Shown here in pieces: positions 15,909-22,668 of a stretch of 22,668 nt of DNA. Every line of letters starts with the position of its first letter. The first letter of the stretch is position 1. Where the stretch lies: NCBI GenBank assembly GCA_051648365.1, contig JBOFEZ010000149.1, positions 1 through 22,668 on the forward strand, read 5' to 3'. This DNA comes from JAGNZR01 sp051648365 (GTDB lineage Bacteria; Fusobacteriota; Fusobacteriia; Fusobacteriales; Fusobacteriaceae). The notes below the pieces were generated by a model. The model ran no database searches and was not told the DNA's origin. It saw only the letters and a program-made list of their open reading frames with translations. The position numbers and the translations under genes were made by a program.

Positions 15909-16751
15909 ATGAGTATATTAAAGGGGAAAATTGGAAAATCTCTAGAAATCGGAATTTTAATACTTACAATAATAACGATAATTCCAGTTGTAGCAATACT
16001 TGGATATATAATATATACAGGGATACCAGCAATAAATTGGGAATTTTTAACATCGATGCCAAGAAAAGGAATGCGTGCAGGAGGAATATTTCCGGCGATA
16101 GTAGGAACGATTTACTTGACTTTTGGAACTATAGCTGTAGCGGTTCCTTTTGGAGTCTTTACTGGAATATATCTTGTAGAATATGCCAAAGACAACTTTC
16201 TAACGAGAATGATTAATTTGACCATAGTAAATTTAGCGGGAATTCCAAGTATAATATACGGACTTTTTGGAATGGCACTTTTCGTAATCTACTTTAAATT
16301 AGGGGTGTCAATAATTTCAGGTGCTTTAACTCTTGGAATAATGTGTCTGCCTGTAATTATAACTTCCACTAGAGAATCCCTCCTAGCAGTTCCTAACTCC
16401 TTAAGAGAAGGATCTTTAGCTTTGGGAGCCACTAAATGGGAAACTATACAAAAAGTTGTAATTCCTACTGCTCTTCCAGGAATAATAACAGGAATAATCC
16501 TAAGTATATCTAGAGCTGCAGGAGAAACAGCACCGATTATGTTTACAGCTGTGGCATTTTATCTGCCATTTTTACCTGAGTCTTTCAAGGATCAAGTTAT
16601 GGCTCTGCCTTATCATCTTTATGTGATTTCAACCCAGGTGCCAAATATGCCACGTAGTAACATGGAGGGAACACTTTTCGTACTTGTTGCGATAACTTTA
16701 GGATTTAATTTATTAGGTGCCCTTATCAGAAATATGTTTAATAAAAAGTAG
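15909..16751 (+). CDS. pstA: Phosphate ABC transporter permease PstA
   Basis: The second channel subunit, 280 residues with about six membrane segments. Family features are GGIFPAIVGTIYLT near the start, VNLAGIPSIIYGLFG, the EAA loop REGSLALGATKWETI, and ISRAAGETAPIMFTAVAF. AAAGGAG lies shortly before the ATG, at the end of pstC. The gene is eight bases from pstB. It forms the translocation pore with PstC. Confidence 0.96.
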   Translation: MSILKGKIGKSLEIGILILTIITIIPVVAILGYIIYTGIPAINWEFLTSMPRKGMRAGGIFPAIVGTIYLTFGTIAVAVPFGVFTGIYLVEYAKDNFLTRMINLTIVNLAGIPSIIYGLFGMALFVIYFKLGVSIISGALTLGIMCLPVIITSTRESLLAVPNSLREGSLALGATKWETIQKVVIPTALPGIITGIILSISRAAGETAPIMFTAVAFYLPFLPESFKDQVMALPYHLYVISTQVPNMPRSNMEGTLFVLVAITLGFNLLGALIRNMFNKK

Positions 16752-16759
16752 GAGGAAGA

Positions 16760-17536
16760 ATGTTAAGTAAAAATATATCAGAAGAAACAAGAATAGAAGT
16801 GAAAAATTTCAATTTTTATTATGGAGACTTCAAGGCTTTAAAAAATATAAATATGTCTATAAAAAAGAATAGTGTTACGGCTCTTATAGGTCCATCGGGA
16901 TGCGGGAAATCAACGTTTATAAGATCAATCAATCGTATGAACGACCTTATAGATATTTCAAAATATGAGGGCGAGATAAATCTTGATGGTGAGAATATAT
17001 TTGACAAAAAATACGATATAATCTCTCTAAGAACAAAAGTTGGAATGGTTTTTCAAAAACCTAATCCTTTTCCAAAGACAATATATGAAAATCTTACCTA
17101 TGCTCCAAAACTTCATGGAATAAAAAATAAGGCGAAATTAGATGAAATAGTTGAATCTTCCCTTAAGGCAGTTGCTCTTTGGGATGAGGTAAAAGATAAA
17201 CTTCACAAATCAGCTTTAGGACTTTCGGGTGGACAGCAACAAAGACTTTGTATTGCTCGAGCTATATCTGTAAATCCGGAGATCTTACTTATGGATGAAC
17301 CTACATCAGCTCTAGATCCAATTTCTACAGCGAAAATAGAAGAACTTATCCGTGAACTACAAAAAAAATATACTATAGTAATAGTGACTCACAATATGCA
17401 ACAAGCTACAAGAATTTCAGATTATACAGGATTTTTCTATCAAGGAGAGTTGATGGAATTTGACAAAACAGAACTCATGTTTACAACTCCAAGCAATAAA
17501 AAAACTGAAGATTATATAACAGGAAAATTTGGATAA
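16760..17536 (+). CDS. pstB: Phosphate ABC transporter ATPase PstB
   Basis: Energises phosphate import. Walker A GPSGCGKST is at 44-52, the Q-loop at MVFQKPNPFP, the signature LSGGQQQRLCIARA from 155, Walker B ends in D179-E180 (LLMDEPTSALDP) and the H-loop is in VTHNMQQA. The phrase MVFQKPNPFP followed by a C-terminal FFYQGELMEF and TEDYITGKFG identifies PstB rather than another importer ATPase. Length 258 is typical. It lies 14 bases before phoU and has a GGAGG ribosome binding site. Confidence 0.97.
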   Translation: MLSKNISEETRIEVKNFNFYYGDFKALKNINMSIKKNSVTALIGPSGCGKSTFIRSINRMNDLIDISKYEGEINLDGENIFDKKYDIISLRTKVGMVFQKPNPFPKTIYENLTYAPKLHGIKNKAKLDEIVESSLKAVALWDEVKDKLHKSALGLSGGQQQRLCIARAISVNPEILLMDEPTSALDPISTAKIEELIRELQKKYTIVIVTHNMQQATRISDYTGFFYQGELMEFDKTELMFTTPSNKKTEDYITGKFG

Positions 17537-17550
17537 GAAGGAGAAAAAAG

Positions 17551-18243
17551 ATGATAAATTTAGCAACAGCACTATCGCTTATAGATGACCAGTATATCGA
17601 GATGATAAAAAGTATAGAAAGACTTTTGGATATAAATATTGAAATGATTAAAGGTGAAGAATTTAATCTTCAGCTTTTTGGAGAAAGTAAGGCTATTGAA
17701 GATAGAATTAATAGACTCGACCTAGAAATAAGAGAAGATTCCATAGTGGCTTTAGCTCGATTTCAGCCAGCAGCTTCAGATCTTAGAAAGTTGATAATGA
17801 TGGCTGATAGTGCAAGACTTCTTGAGCGTATGGGAGATCTTCTCAAAGCTAATTTGATGCTGTTAAAAAATATAGAAGAAGAATCTCCGAATCTTAAATT
17901 TGCTTTTACGAAAGATCTTCTGCCTATGGTTTTTAAAATAAAAGCTCTGCTTACAAGCTATGTAAAAGCTTATATAGATAATGATGAAAATATTTTGTAT
18001 GCAATTGTGGCTTTGGATGAAGAGATTGATGAAATGACAAAGACAAATTGTGAGAATTATATTTCTTACATGGAAGAGGAAAAAGAAAATATAAAAAGTG
18101 GAACTAAACTTTACCTTATAGATAAAAAGTTTGAAAGAGTTTCTGACCATATTATCCATCTAGCTAAAGACCTTATATATGTTTTGAATGGCAAAAATTT
18201 GAGAAAAATAGAACTCCTTATGAAAGCTAAAGAAAATCAATAA
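17551..18243 (+). CDS. phoU: Phosphate signalling/transport regulator PhoU
   Basis: A cytoplasmic, all-helical protein that restrains the PhoR-PhoB response and Pst activity when phosphate is plentiful. It shows the two repeated PhoU three-helix units (about residues 10-100 and 115-215), each with the metal-binding pattern: EDRINRLDLEIREDSIVALAR with RMGDLLKANL, and DEEIDEMTKTNCENYI with RVSDHIIHLAKDLIYVLNG. Length 230 is typical. AAGGAG precedes the ATG. It ends the pstCAB-phoU operon and is followed by a strong hairpin. Confidence 0.95.
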   Translation: MINLATALSLIDDQYIEMIKSIERLLDINIEMIKGEEFNLQLFGESKAIEDRINRLDLEIREDSIVALARFQPAASDLRKLIMMADSARLLERMGDLLKANLMLLKNIEEESPNLKFAFTKDLLPMVFKIKALLTSYVKAYIDNDENILYAIVALDEEIDEMTKTNCENYISYMEEEKENIKSGTKLYLIDKKFERVSDHIIHLAKDLIYVLNGKNLRKIELLMKAKENQ

Positions 18244-18249
18244 AAATAA

Positions 18250-18280
18250 AAAATGCCGATATTTTTTGTCGGCATTTTTT
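18250..18280. terminator. Terminator after phoU, probably bidirectional
   Basis: AAAATGCCGA (18250-18259) pairs with TCGGCATTTT (18269-18278) around a nine-base loop, with T residues after and A residues before. It ends the phoU transcript and could also serve the convergent minus-strand gene that stops at 18302. Confidence 0.9.
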
Positions 18281-18301
18281 ATTTGCTGAAAAATATAATT
18301 T

Positions 18302-18742
18302 TTATTTTTTCATATGGGAATTTTTTAAATATTCCATATTTTTTTTAATTTGATCCCCTTTATCATAGCTGTTAACTATAACATTATTATCGAAATCAGA
18401 TATGAGTACAGCAAAATAATCGGGTTTAGATGGATATGTGAAAACAAAAACACCATTTCCGATATCTGATTCATTCGGAAGCATAGTAAGCCCATTTTTA
18501 TAAATTAAATTTATCATTTTTGAAAGAGCTTCTGTAGTTTCTGCATAGTTTTTGTATCCTACAAGTTCTACGTGTGAAACATCTTTTTTGAAATTAAAAC
18601 CAACATCTTTTTTCACATAGTCTAAAGAATATCCATCTTTGTTCATATTTTCCTTAAGTTTTTGGAAGTCGTATACTTTTTCAGGTGAAGCTATTATTCC
18701 TGTACTAATAATTAAAAAAGCAGTTATCAACAATTTTTTCAT
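18302..18742 (-). CDS. Secreted protein of unknown function
   Basis: I do not recognise this family. It is 146 residues from the chosen ATG, with a Sec signal peptide (MKKLLITAFLIISTGIIAS, cleavage near residue 19) and a mixed alpha/beta mature part without cysteines. The phrases HVELVGYKNYAETTEALSKMINLIYKNGLTML and VFVFTYPSKPDYFAVLISDFDNNVIV suggest a compact folded domain. The start at 18742 has GAGG about ten bases upstream, and begins two bases after the stop of the lipoprotein gene. The ATG at 18751 has its purine run immediately adjacent and is less likely. It is co-directional and surely co-transcribed with the lipoprotein gene, pointing to an envelope location. Confidence 0.75.
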   Translation of the reverse strand: MKKLLITAFLIISTGIIASPEKVYDFQKLKENMNKDGYSLDYVKKDVGFNFKKDVSHVELVGYKNYAETTEALSKMINLIYKNGLTMLPNESDIGNGVFVFTYPSKPDYFAVLISDFDNNVIVNSYDKGDQIKKNMEYLKNSHMKK

Positions 18743-18744
18743 AA

Positions 18745-18975
18745 TTACCATCCTCTATCCCAATATCGTCTTTCTCTGTGTCGAGCAACAGCTCCTCCAG
18801 CAACAGCTCCAATACCTGCTCCAATTAAAGTAGCCTTTGAATCACCGCCGATAAGCTGTCCAGCAAGAGCACCCAAGGCAGCTCCTCCAACTGCACTTCT
18901 TCTTTGATAAGAAGTTTCAGCACAGCCTACAAGAGCTAAAGTTAAAAGAAATGCACCAATTAATTTTACTTTCAT
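18745..18975 (-). CDS. Small glycine-zipper lipoprotein
   Basis: A 76-residue lipoprotein. The signal peptide ends in a lipobox LVGC (cysteine 18), so it is expected to be lipid-anchored in the envelope. The mature part is a glycine-zipper region, GGAALGALAGQLIGGDSKATLIGAGIG continuing to GAVAGGAVA, i.e. two small-residue helices able to pack in a membrane, like the Glycine zipper 2TM and YMGG-like families of SlyB/OsmB-type proteins. It ends with a basic, aromatic tail (RHRERRYWDRGW). AGGAGGTGAT lies nine bases before the ATG. It is the first gene of the minus-strand pair. Its function is unknown; related lipoproteins are often stress-induced. Confidence 0.85.
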   Translation of the reverse strand: MKVKLIGAFLLTLALVGCAETSYQRRSAVGGAALGALAGQLIGGDSKATLIGAGIGAVAGGAVARHRERRYWDRGW

Positions 18976-19041
18976 AATTTTATCACCTCCTAGCTAAAGC
19001 ATAATAGAATATACGATTAAAGAAATTAAAATCCTCTATAA

Positions 19042-19114
19042 AATATAATTCGTTGTTATTACAGTTTTGTAAATGTATAAAAAACTTTACAAAACATGTG
19101 AAACGTGATAAAAT
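19042..19114. promoter_or_regulatory. Divergent promoter region with inverted repeat
   Basis: A perfect 10-bp inverted repeat, GTTTTGTAAA (19064-19073) and TTTACAAAAC (19086-19095) with a 12-bp spacer, lies between the divergent genes at 18975 and 19150. On the plus strand TTTACA (19086-19091), a 17-bp spacer and TAAAAT (19109-19114) form a plausible promoter. On the minus strand TTTACA (19073-19068) faces the lipoprotein gene, with only weak -10 candidates (AATTAT at 17 bp, TATATT at 20 bp). The repeat may be an operator covering both -35 sites, or simply the two -35 sites. Confidence 0.5.
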
Positions 19115-19149
19115 TGAATAACTAGTTTTTTTTATTAGAGGAGGTATTA

Positions 19150-19689
19150 ATGTTAAGGAAGGTGTTAGGAATTTTATTGGTGATATCAACAGTAGTTTTT
19201 GGTGAATGTGATATCCCAGAATTGAAAAAATTTGAGAGTAAAACAGAGCCTAATTTGCTCTTTACTACTGATAAAGGTGCAGTAACAATAGATGTTAAAA
19301 GATTGATGAGAAAAACAATAATGGTAGAATCTGACTGTAGACCAAATATAGTTCATCCAGTTGCTAAAGGAATAACGCAAATAGAGGCTGAGACTTTTAA
19401 CATGGTGATTGCGGATAAAAAATTCAAAAAAACATTTGATAGTATTGAAAAAAAGTATGAAGTAAATCTAAAAAAGAATTGGGCTAATGATACCTATACA
19501 AATATAGTGGCGGCATATGCTTTGTATAGATGGAAGATGGTTGAAGTTCCAAGATGGTGGGATATTAGGTATAAATTCACTCAGTTAAAAAATAATTTTG
19601 AAGACAAAGAATGGAATTTATACAAGATATATTTTAATAGTATAGCAGGAAAAACAACATTAAAAAGATGGGATAGATACGAAGTCTAA
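19150..19689 (+). CDS. Secreted lytic-transglycosylase-like protein
   Basis: A 179-residue exported protein with a signal peptide (cleavage near VFG-E19). The segment VESDCRPNIVHPVAKGITQIEAETF (from residue 59) resembles the SLT/goose-lysozyme core, with catalytic-type E60-S61 and a G-ITQI match to the usual GLMQ. The C-terminal YFNSIAGKTTLKRW (from 161) resembles the YNAG...W motif. I infer a minimal peptidoglycan-cleaving domain, but the match is by eye and divergent. Two cysteines (20 and 63) could form a disulfide in the periplasm. GAGGAGGT precedes the ATG. It is divergent from the lipoprotein pair and is followed by its own strong terminator, so is probably monocistronic. Confidence 0.72.
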   Translation: MLRKVLGILLVISTVVFGECDIPELKKFESKTEPNLLFTTDKGAVTIDVKRLMRKTIMVESDCRPNIVHPVAKGITQIEAETFNMVIADKKFKKTFDSIEKKYEVNLKKNWANDTYTNIVAAYALYRWKMVEVPRWWDIRYKFTQLKNNFEDKEWNLYKIYFNSIAGKTTLKRWDRYEV

Positions 19690-19730
19690 AAAAAGAGAAG
19701 AGCACAAAATTTATGCTCTTCTCTTTTTTT
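19688..19730 (+). terminator. Strong rho-independent terminator
   Basis: AAAGAGAAGAGCA and TGCTCTTCTCTTT arms form a perfect stem of 17 bp including flanking A/T pairs (19688-19704 with 19714-19730), with a nine-base loop and seven final T residues. It ends the transglycosylase-like gene. Confidence 0.92.
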
Positions 19731-19768
19731 GTGGCTTAGAAGTTTTATTCTAGTTTTTTTATAAAATT

Positions 19769-19779
19769 TGTTGTATAAT
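19769..19779 (+). promoter_or_regulatory. Putative promoter -10 region for the unknown gene at 19825
   Basis: TGTTGTATAAT contains a perfect TATAAT (19774-19779) and repeats the 11-mer found at 4667-4677. No convincing -35 lies at the right distance. The predicted leader is about 40 bases. Confidence 0.45.
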
Positions 19780-19824
19780 CATATAAAAAGAAGTTATGAA
19801 TAATAGTTTTCAAATGGAGGACAG

Positions 19825-20394
19825 ATGCAAAAATATATAACTTGGAATAGTGAAAAATATATTTTTCAGAATGAAGAAGATCTGGGAAAAATTTTGAGTT
19901 TAGATGTAGAGTACGAAAAGTATGGGAAAGAGTGGTATAGCCTCTCTACGGTTAGAGCTTTTAATAGTGGAAGAGAGTGTTTGGAATATTATTATACAGA
20001 GACTTTTCCTAGACAGATAGCATGGAGTTTTGATAAGTATCAGCTTCCAGATGATATGAAAATTTCGATGGAAGATTTACTTCAAGAACTAGAAAAAATT
20101 TATGGAAGACATGATAAGTGTTTAGAAAAAATTCAGAATATCGGTGTATTGTTTAAAGATTATATAAATAGAGGGAAGTTTACAATAGAAGATCTCAAAA
20201 AATTTAGGAACGAAATAATGAAAATAGGTCTTAATTTTGGGAAAACTAAAATAGAGTTACAATACATAGGGGATTATAAGGGAGTAGTTGAGATTGCTTT
20301 TGAAAATGGAGCTCATTATATAGATGAAGAGGATGGAGAAAGTTCAGAAATACCAGAAGTAGAATTGATAAAATCTCTTATTGATTATGAGTAG
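19825..20394 (+). CDS. Cytoplasmic protein of unknown function
   Basis: I do not recognise this family. The 189-residue product has no signal peptide or membrane segment and is acidic, ending in a run rich in Glu and Asp (IDEEDGESSEIPEVELIKSL). It is rich in aromatic residues early on (WYSLSTVRAF, YYYTETFPRQIAWSFDKY), and a central helical region runs from about residue 75 to 140. The late segment IELQYIGDYKGVVEIAFENGAHYI looks like beta strands. GGAGGA lies seven bases before the ATG. It is flanked by terminators on both sides, so it is a single-gene transcript. Codon use matches its neighbours, giving no sign of recent transfer. Confidence 0.8.
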   Translation: MQKYITWNSEKYIFQNEEDLGKILSLDVEYEKYGKEWYSLSTVRAFNSGRECLEYYYTETFPRQIAWSFDKYQLPDDMKISMEDLLQELEKIYGRHDKCLEKIQNIGVLFKDYINRGKFTIEDLKKFRNEIMKIGLNFGKTKIELQYIGDYKGVVEIAFENGAHYIDEEDGESSEIPEVELIKSLIDYE

Positions 20395-20428
20395 AAAAAA
20401 ATGACAGAAAATTTTCTGTCATTTTTTT
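20395..20428. terminator. Palindromic terminator before the ribose operon
   Basis: A perfect 34-bp palindrome: ATGACAGAAAA and its complement (20401-20422), flanked by six A residues on the left and T residues on the right. It starts right after the stop codon of the preceding gene and insulates the ribose operon promoter. Confidence 0.88.
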
Positions 20429-20439
20429 ATTATATGCAG

Positions 20440-20468
20440 TTGACAATGGAAAAAAAATGTGCTAAAGT
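20440..20468 (+). promoter_or_regulatory. Promoter of the ribose operon
   Basis: A perfect -35 TTGACA (20440-20445), a 17-bp spacer and TAAAGT (20463-20468, 4/6 to consensus). The -10 abuts the palindromic operator, which covers the predicted start site near 20475. Confidence 0.75.
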
Positions 20469-20501
20469 TATGTAACCGGTTTCATGAAACCGGTTACATA
20501 A
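20468..20501. promoter_or_regulatory. LacI-family operator, 34-bp perfect palindrome
   Basis: The palindrome is centred between 20484 and 20485. Inside it are two adjacent 14-bp LacI-type sites, TGTAACCGGTTTCA (20471-20484) and its complement TGAAACCGGTTACA (20485-20498), each with the CG centre typical of the family and one mismatch between its own half-sites. It overlaps the last base of the -10 and the transcription start, and ends 16 bases before the regulator ATG, so autorepression is expected. Confidence 0.85.
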
Positions 20502-20516
20502 GAGGGAGTGATTTTT

Positions 20517-21467
20517 ATGACAATGAGAGATATTGCCAAAAAACTTGGGATTTCTGTGGCGACAGTATCTAGAGCTTTAAATAATAATGCTAATGTGAAT
20601 GAAGAAACCAAGAAAAAGATAATGGAACTTGTGAAAGAACTTAATTATACTCCCAATGCTATAGCTAGAAATCTTTCTAAAAATGAAAATAATAACATAG
20701 CTCTTATTGTTCCTGATTTAGAAAACATGTTTTTTGCCAAATTGGTAAGCAGTATCTGTAGATATTTTTATAAAAAAGGATATCAGGTAGTAGTTTATAG
20801 TAGTGGCGGAATAGAGAGAAAAGAAAGGGACATAATAGATGCTGTTATAAAGATGAGAATGGAAGCTGTCATAGCTATTCCTGCTAAAAGTCTTTATGAG
20901 ACAGTTCCTTACATAGAGCTAAAAAAAAGAGGAATTCCCTGTCTACTGCTAGATAGAGAGATAGAAAAAGAGAAATTTGGTGGAATATTTATAGATAATT
21001 TTAAAGGATCATATATTTTAACTGAAAGACTTATAAAAGAGGGGCACAGAAGAATAAGTTTTATAAGTGGAGAGGCTGATTTGAAAGCTGCCCGTGATAG
21101 ACTTAATGGATTTCTTGCAGCCATGCGGGATAATGGACTAGAAGTGGAAGATGATGATATATACTGTGGAGAATTCAGTATTGAAAGTGGAAGAAAAGCT
21201 GGAAAAAGAATAATGGTGGGAAGAACTTCTGCTATTATCGCAGCGAATAATCAGATGTTTATAGGAATGTTAAAAGAGATACAAAATACACCTAGAAAAT
21301 TTAGATTGGCTTCTTTTGATAATATAGAAATACTGGAGAATATAGGTTATGATTTCTTAACCTTAGATCTCCCACTTGAAAAACTGAGAATAGATAAAGA
21401 ACTTTTTGAAATGATAAAAAAGAGAAGTGAAGATGAAATTTTTATAGAACCTGTGATAAAGGAGTAG
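20517..21467 (+). CDS. rbsR: LacI-family transcriptional regulator, probable ribose repressor
   Basis: A 316-residue repressor. The N-terminal helix-turn-helix and hinge are clear: MRDIAKKLGISVATVSRALNN, then NYTPNAIARNLSKNENN. A periplasmic-binding-protein-like sensor domain follows (about residue 60 to the end), with IALIVPDLENMFF, LLDREIE, GHRRISFISG and AARDRLNGF, the usual LacI/RbsR landmarks. The start at 20517 is chosen because GGGAG lies eight bases upstream; GTG at 20508 overlaps that site, and ATG at 20523 is possible. It is the first gene of an operon with rbsK (8-base gap) and rbsD, so ribose is the likely inducer; this is inferred from context. The operator lies directly upstream. 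Confidence 0.82.
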   Translation: MTMRDIAKKLGISVATVSRALNNNANVNEETKKKIMELVKELNYTPNAIARNLSKNENNNIALIVPDLENMFFAKLVSSICRYFYKKGYQVVVYSSGGIERKERDIIDAVIKMRMEAVIAIPAKSLYETVPYIELKKRGIPCLLLDREIEKEKFGGIFIDNFKGSYILTERLIKEGHRRISFISGEADLKAARDRLNGFLAAMRDNGLEVEDDDIYCGEFSIESGRKAGKRIMVGRTSAIIAANNQMFIGMLKEIQNTPRKFRLASFDNIEILENIGYDFLTLDLPLEKLRIDKELFEMIKKRSEDEIFIEPVIKE

Positions 21468-21475
21468 GAGAAAAA

Positions 21476-22390
21476 ATGAAAAAAATTGTTGTACTTGGAA
21501 GCATAAATATGGATCTTGTTACTTTTTGTGAAAGAGCTCCAAGAGGTGGAGAAACTTTGCTAGGGAAAGAATTTCGTCAGATTCCTGGTGGAAAAGGAGC
21601 AAATCAAGCTGTTGCAATGGGGAAATTGGGAGCAGATATAACAATGCTAGGAAAAGTTGGAACTGAAGGCATGGGAGAAATTCTCTTAAATTCCATGAAA
21701 AAAGATGGTGTTGAGACAAATAAAATTGAAAAAAGTTCTAAAACTACAGGGATAGCGAAAATAATAGTCGAAGAAAATGGTCAGAACAGAATACTTGTTG
21801 TTTCAGGTGCTAACGGAGACGTGGACAACCAATATGTAGATAAAAATATTGAAACTATAAAGAATTCAGATATTTTAGTGTGTCAGCTGGAAATTCCTAT
21901 GGAAAGTGTGAAATATGCTTTTAAGCAAGCTAAAGAAATGGGGAAAATCACGGTTCTCAATCCTGCTCCAGCAGCACATCTAGATGAGGAGATTATAAAA
22001 AATTCAGATTATATAATTCCTAACGAGACAGAGTTGGAGATAATAACTGGAATAAAAACAGACACTCTAGAGGGTGTAAAAGAGGCAGCATTATCTCTTC
22101 TTGAAAAAGGAGTAAAAGGACTGTTAATAACTCTAGGAAGCAAAGGGTCTCTATATATAGACAGAGAAAGAGAGATAATGACTCCGGCATATAAAGTAAA
22201 AGCTGTGGATACTACTGCAGCTGGAGATAGTTTTATAGGTGGATTTGTAAAGGGAATATCTGAAGGAATGGAAATTGGAGTGGCTATAGAATTGGGAACA
22301 AAAGTAGCTGCAATATCTGTTACAAGAATAGGAGCTCAGACATCACTGCCTACAGAAAAAGAGGTAAAAAATTTCAGAGGAGAGAGATAA
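21476..22390 (+). CDS. rbsK: Ribokinase
   Basis: Phosphorylates D-ribose to ribose 5-phosphate with ATP, feeding the pentose phosphate pathway. PfkB-family landmarks are present: GSINMDLV at the N terminus, GGKGANQAVA (38-47), the substrate region NPAPA, IIPNETELEIITG, and DTTAAGDSFIGGF with catalytic D251. Alanine in place of glycine before AGD also occurs in other ribokinases. Length 304 is typical. GGAG precedes the ATG within the end of the regulator gene. rbsD begins three bases after its stop, which supports ribose over other PfkB substrates. Confidence 0.93.
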   Translation: MKKIVVLGSINMDLVTFCERAPRGGETLLGKEFRQIPGGKGANQAVAMGKLGADITMLGKVGTEGMGEILLNSMKKDGVETNKIEKSSKTTGIAKIIVEENGQNRILVVSGANGDVDNQYVDKNIETIKNSDILVCQLEIPMESVKYAFKQAKEMGKITVLNPAPAAHLDEEIIKNSDYIIPNETELEIITGIKTDTLEGVKEAALSLLEKGVKGLLITLGSKGSLYIDREREIMTPAYKVKAVDTTAAGDSFIGGFVKGISEGMEIGVAIELGTKVAAISVTRIGAQTSLPTEKEVKNFRGER

Positions 22391-22393
22391 GTT

Positions 22394-22668
22394 ATGAAAA
22401 GATCAAGATTGTTAAACAGTGAATTAAGCTATGAAATATCAAAAATAGGTCATACAGCTCATCTGACACTTTGTGATGCTGGACTTCCTATTCCTTCAGA
22501 TGTTAAAAGAATAGATCTAGCTATAGAAAAAGGATTTCCATCTTTCCTAAAAACTTTAGATGTTATACTTTCTGAAATGATGGTAGAAGAGATAATTATA
22601 GCAAGAGAGATTCATGAGAAAAATCCTGAAATATACAAAGAGATGATGAATATATTCGAAAGCCACAA
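22394..22668 (+). CDS. rbsD: D-ribose pyranase (partial, cut by window end)
   Basis: Interconverts the pyranose and furanose forms of ribose, so that imported sugar can be phosphorylated by ribokinase. The first 91 residues are in the window (full family length is about 130). MKRSRLLNSELSYEISKIGH, with the catalytic-type histidine at the end of that segment, and CDAGLPIPSDVKRIDLAI are diagnostic. It begins three bases after rbsK, with GGAGAG overlapping the rbsK end. The reading frame is open to the last base. Further rbs transport genes may follow outside the window. Confidence 0.93.
   Translation, partial: MKRSRLLNSELSYEISKIGHTAHLTLCDAGLPIPSDVKRIDLAIEKGFPSFLKTLDVILSEMMVEEIIIAREIHEKNPEIYKEMMNIFESH

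Noticed and set aside
1..22668. CRISPR array, insertion sequence, prophage or tRNA genes
   Set aside because: No regularly spaced 25-40-bp repeats, transposase, integrase, phage structural gene or tRNA cloverleaf was seen. The 11-bp repeats at 14858-14961 are regulatory sites.

Overview
The window is ordinary AT-rich chromosomal DNA from what looks like a diderm anaerobe of the phylum Fusobacteriota (Fusobacterium/Cetobacterium/Ilyobacter type). This is an inference from A/T-rich codon use (AGA arginine, AAA lysine, ATA isoleucine), strong AGGAGG-type ribosome binding sites, a MinCDE set together with Firmicutes-like genes, a non-lipidated periplasmic PstS and a small lipoprotein. I see no phage, transposon, CRISPR, tRNA or rRNA gene. 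Coding density is high and no gene-free stretch exceeds about 225 bases.

Layout. 1-224: a structured, comparatively G+C-rich leader of unknown identity, ending in a small terminator-like hairpin, in front of argS (225-1940, own terminator). 1994-4653: rapZ and uvrC, sharing one base. 4715-11475: seven same-strand genes, closely packed: a SpoIIE/RsbU-type phosphatase, a three-gene nucleoside-type ABC importer without its binding protein, and minC-minD-minE. A 40-bp perfect palindrome (11489-11528) ends this unit and also the convergent phoR.

11520-18243 is a complete phosphate module. The minus strand reads pstS, phoB, phoR; the plus strand reads pstC, pstA, pstB, phoU. The 209-bp space between pstS and pstC carries two divergent arrays of four Pho-box-like hexamers at exact 11-bp spacing, one facing each way. 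The logic is that PhoR/PhoB sense phosphate limitation and activate both arms, PstSCAB imports phosphate, and PhoU dampens signalling. PhoR probably begins at a rare ATT codon, because the first ATG would cut its membrane anchor in half and has no ribosome binding site.

18302-19689 is a small envelope group: a secreted unknown protein and a glycine-zipper lipoprotein on the minus strand, divergent from a secreted protein resembling a minimal lytic transglycosylase. 19825-20394 is a cytoplasmic protein I do not recognise. 20440 to the end is the start of a ribose operon: a LacI-family regulator behind a 34-bp perfect palindromic operator, ribokinase, and the beginning of rbsD, cut by the window edge.

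No wholly new system is evident. The observations most worth checking are the non-ATG start of phoR, the divergent 11-bp-phased Pho boxes, the double LacI operator, the unidentified argS leader, and the phosphatase/importer/min transcription unit.
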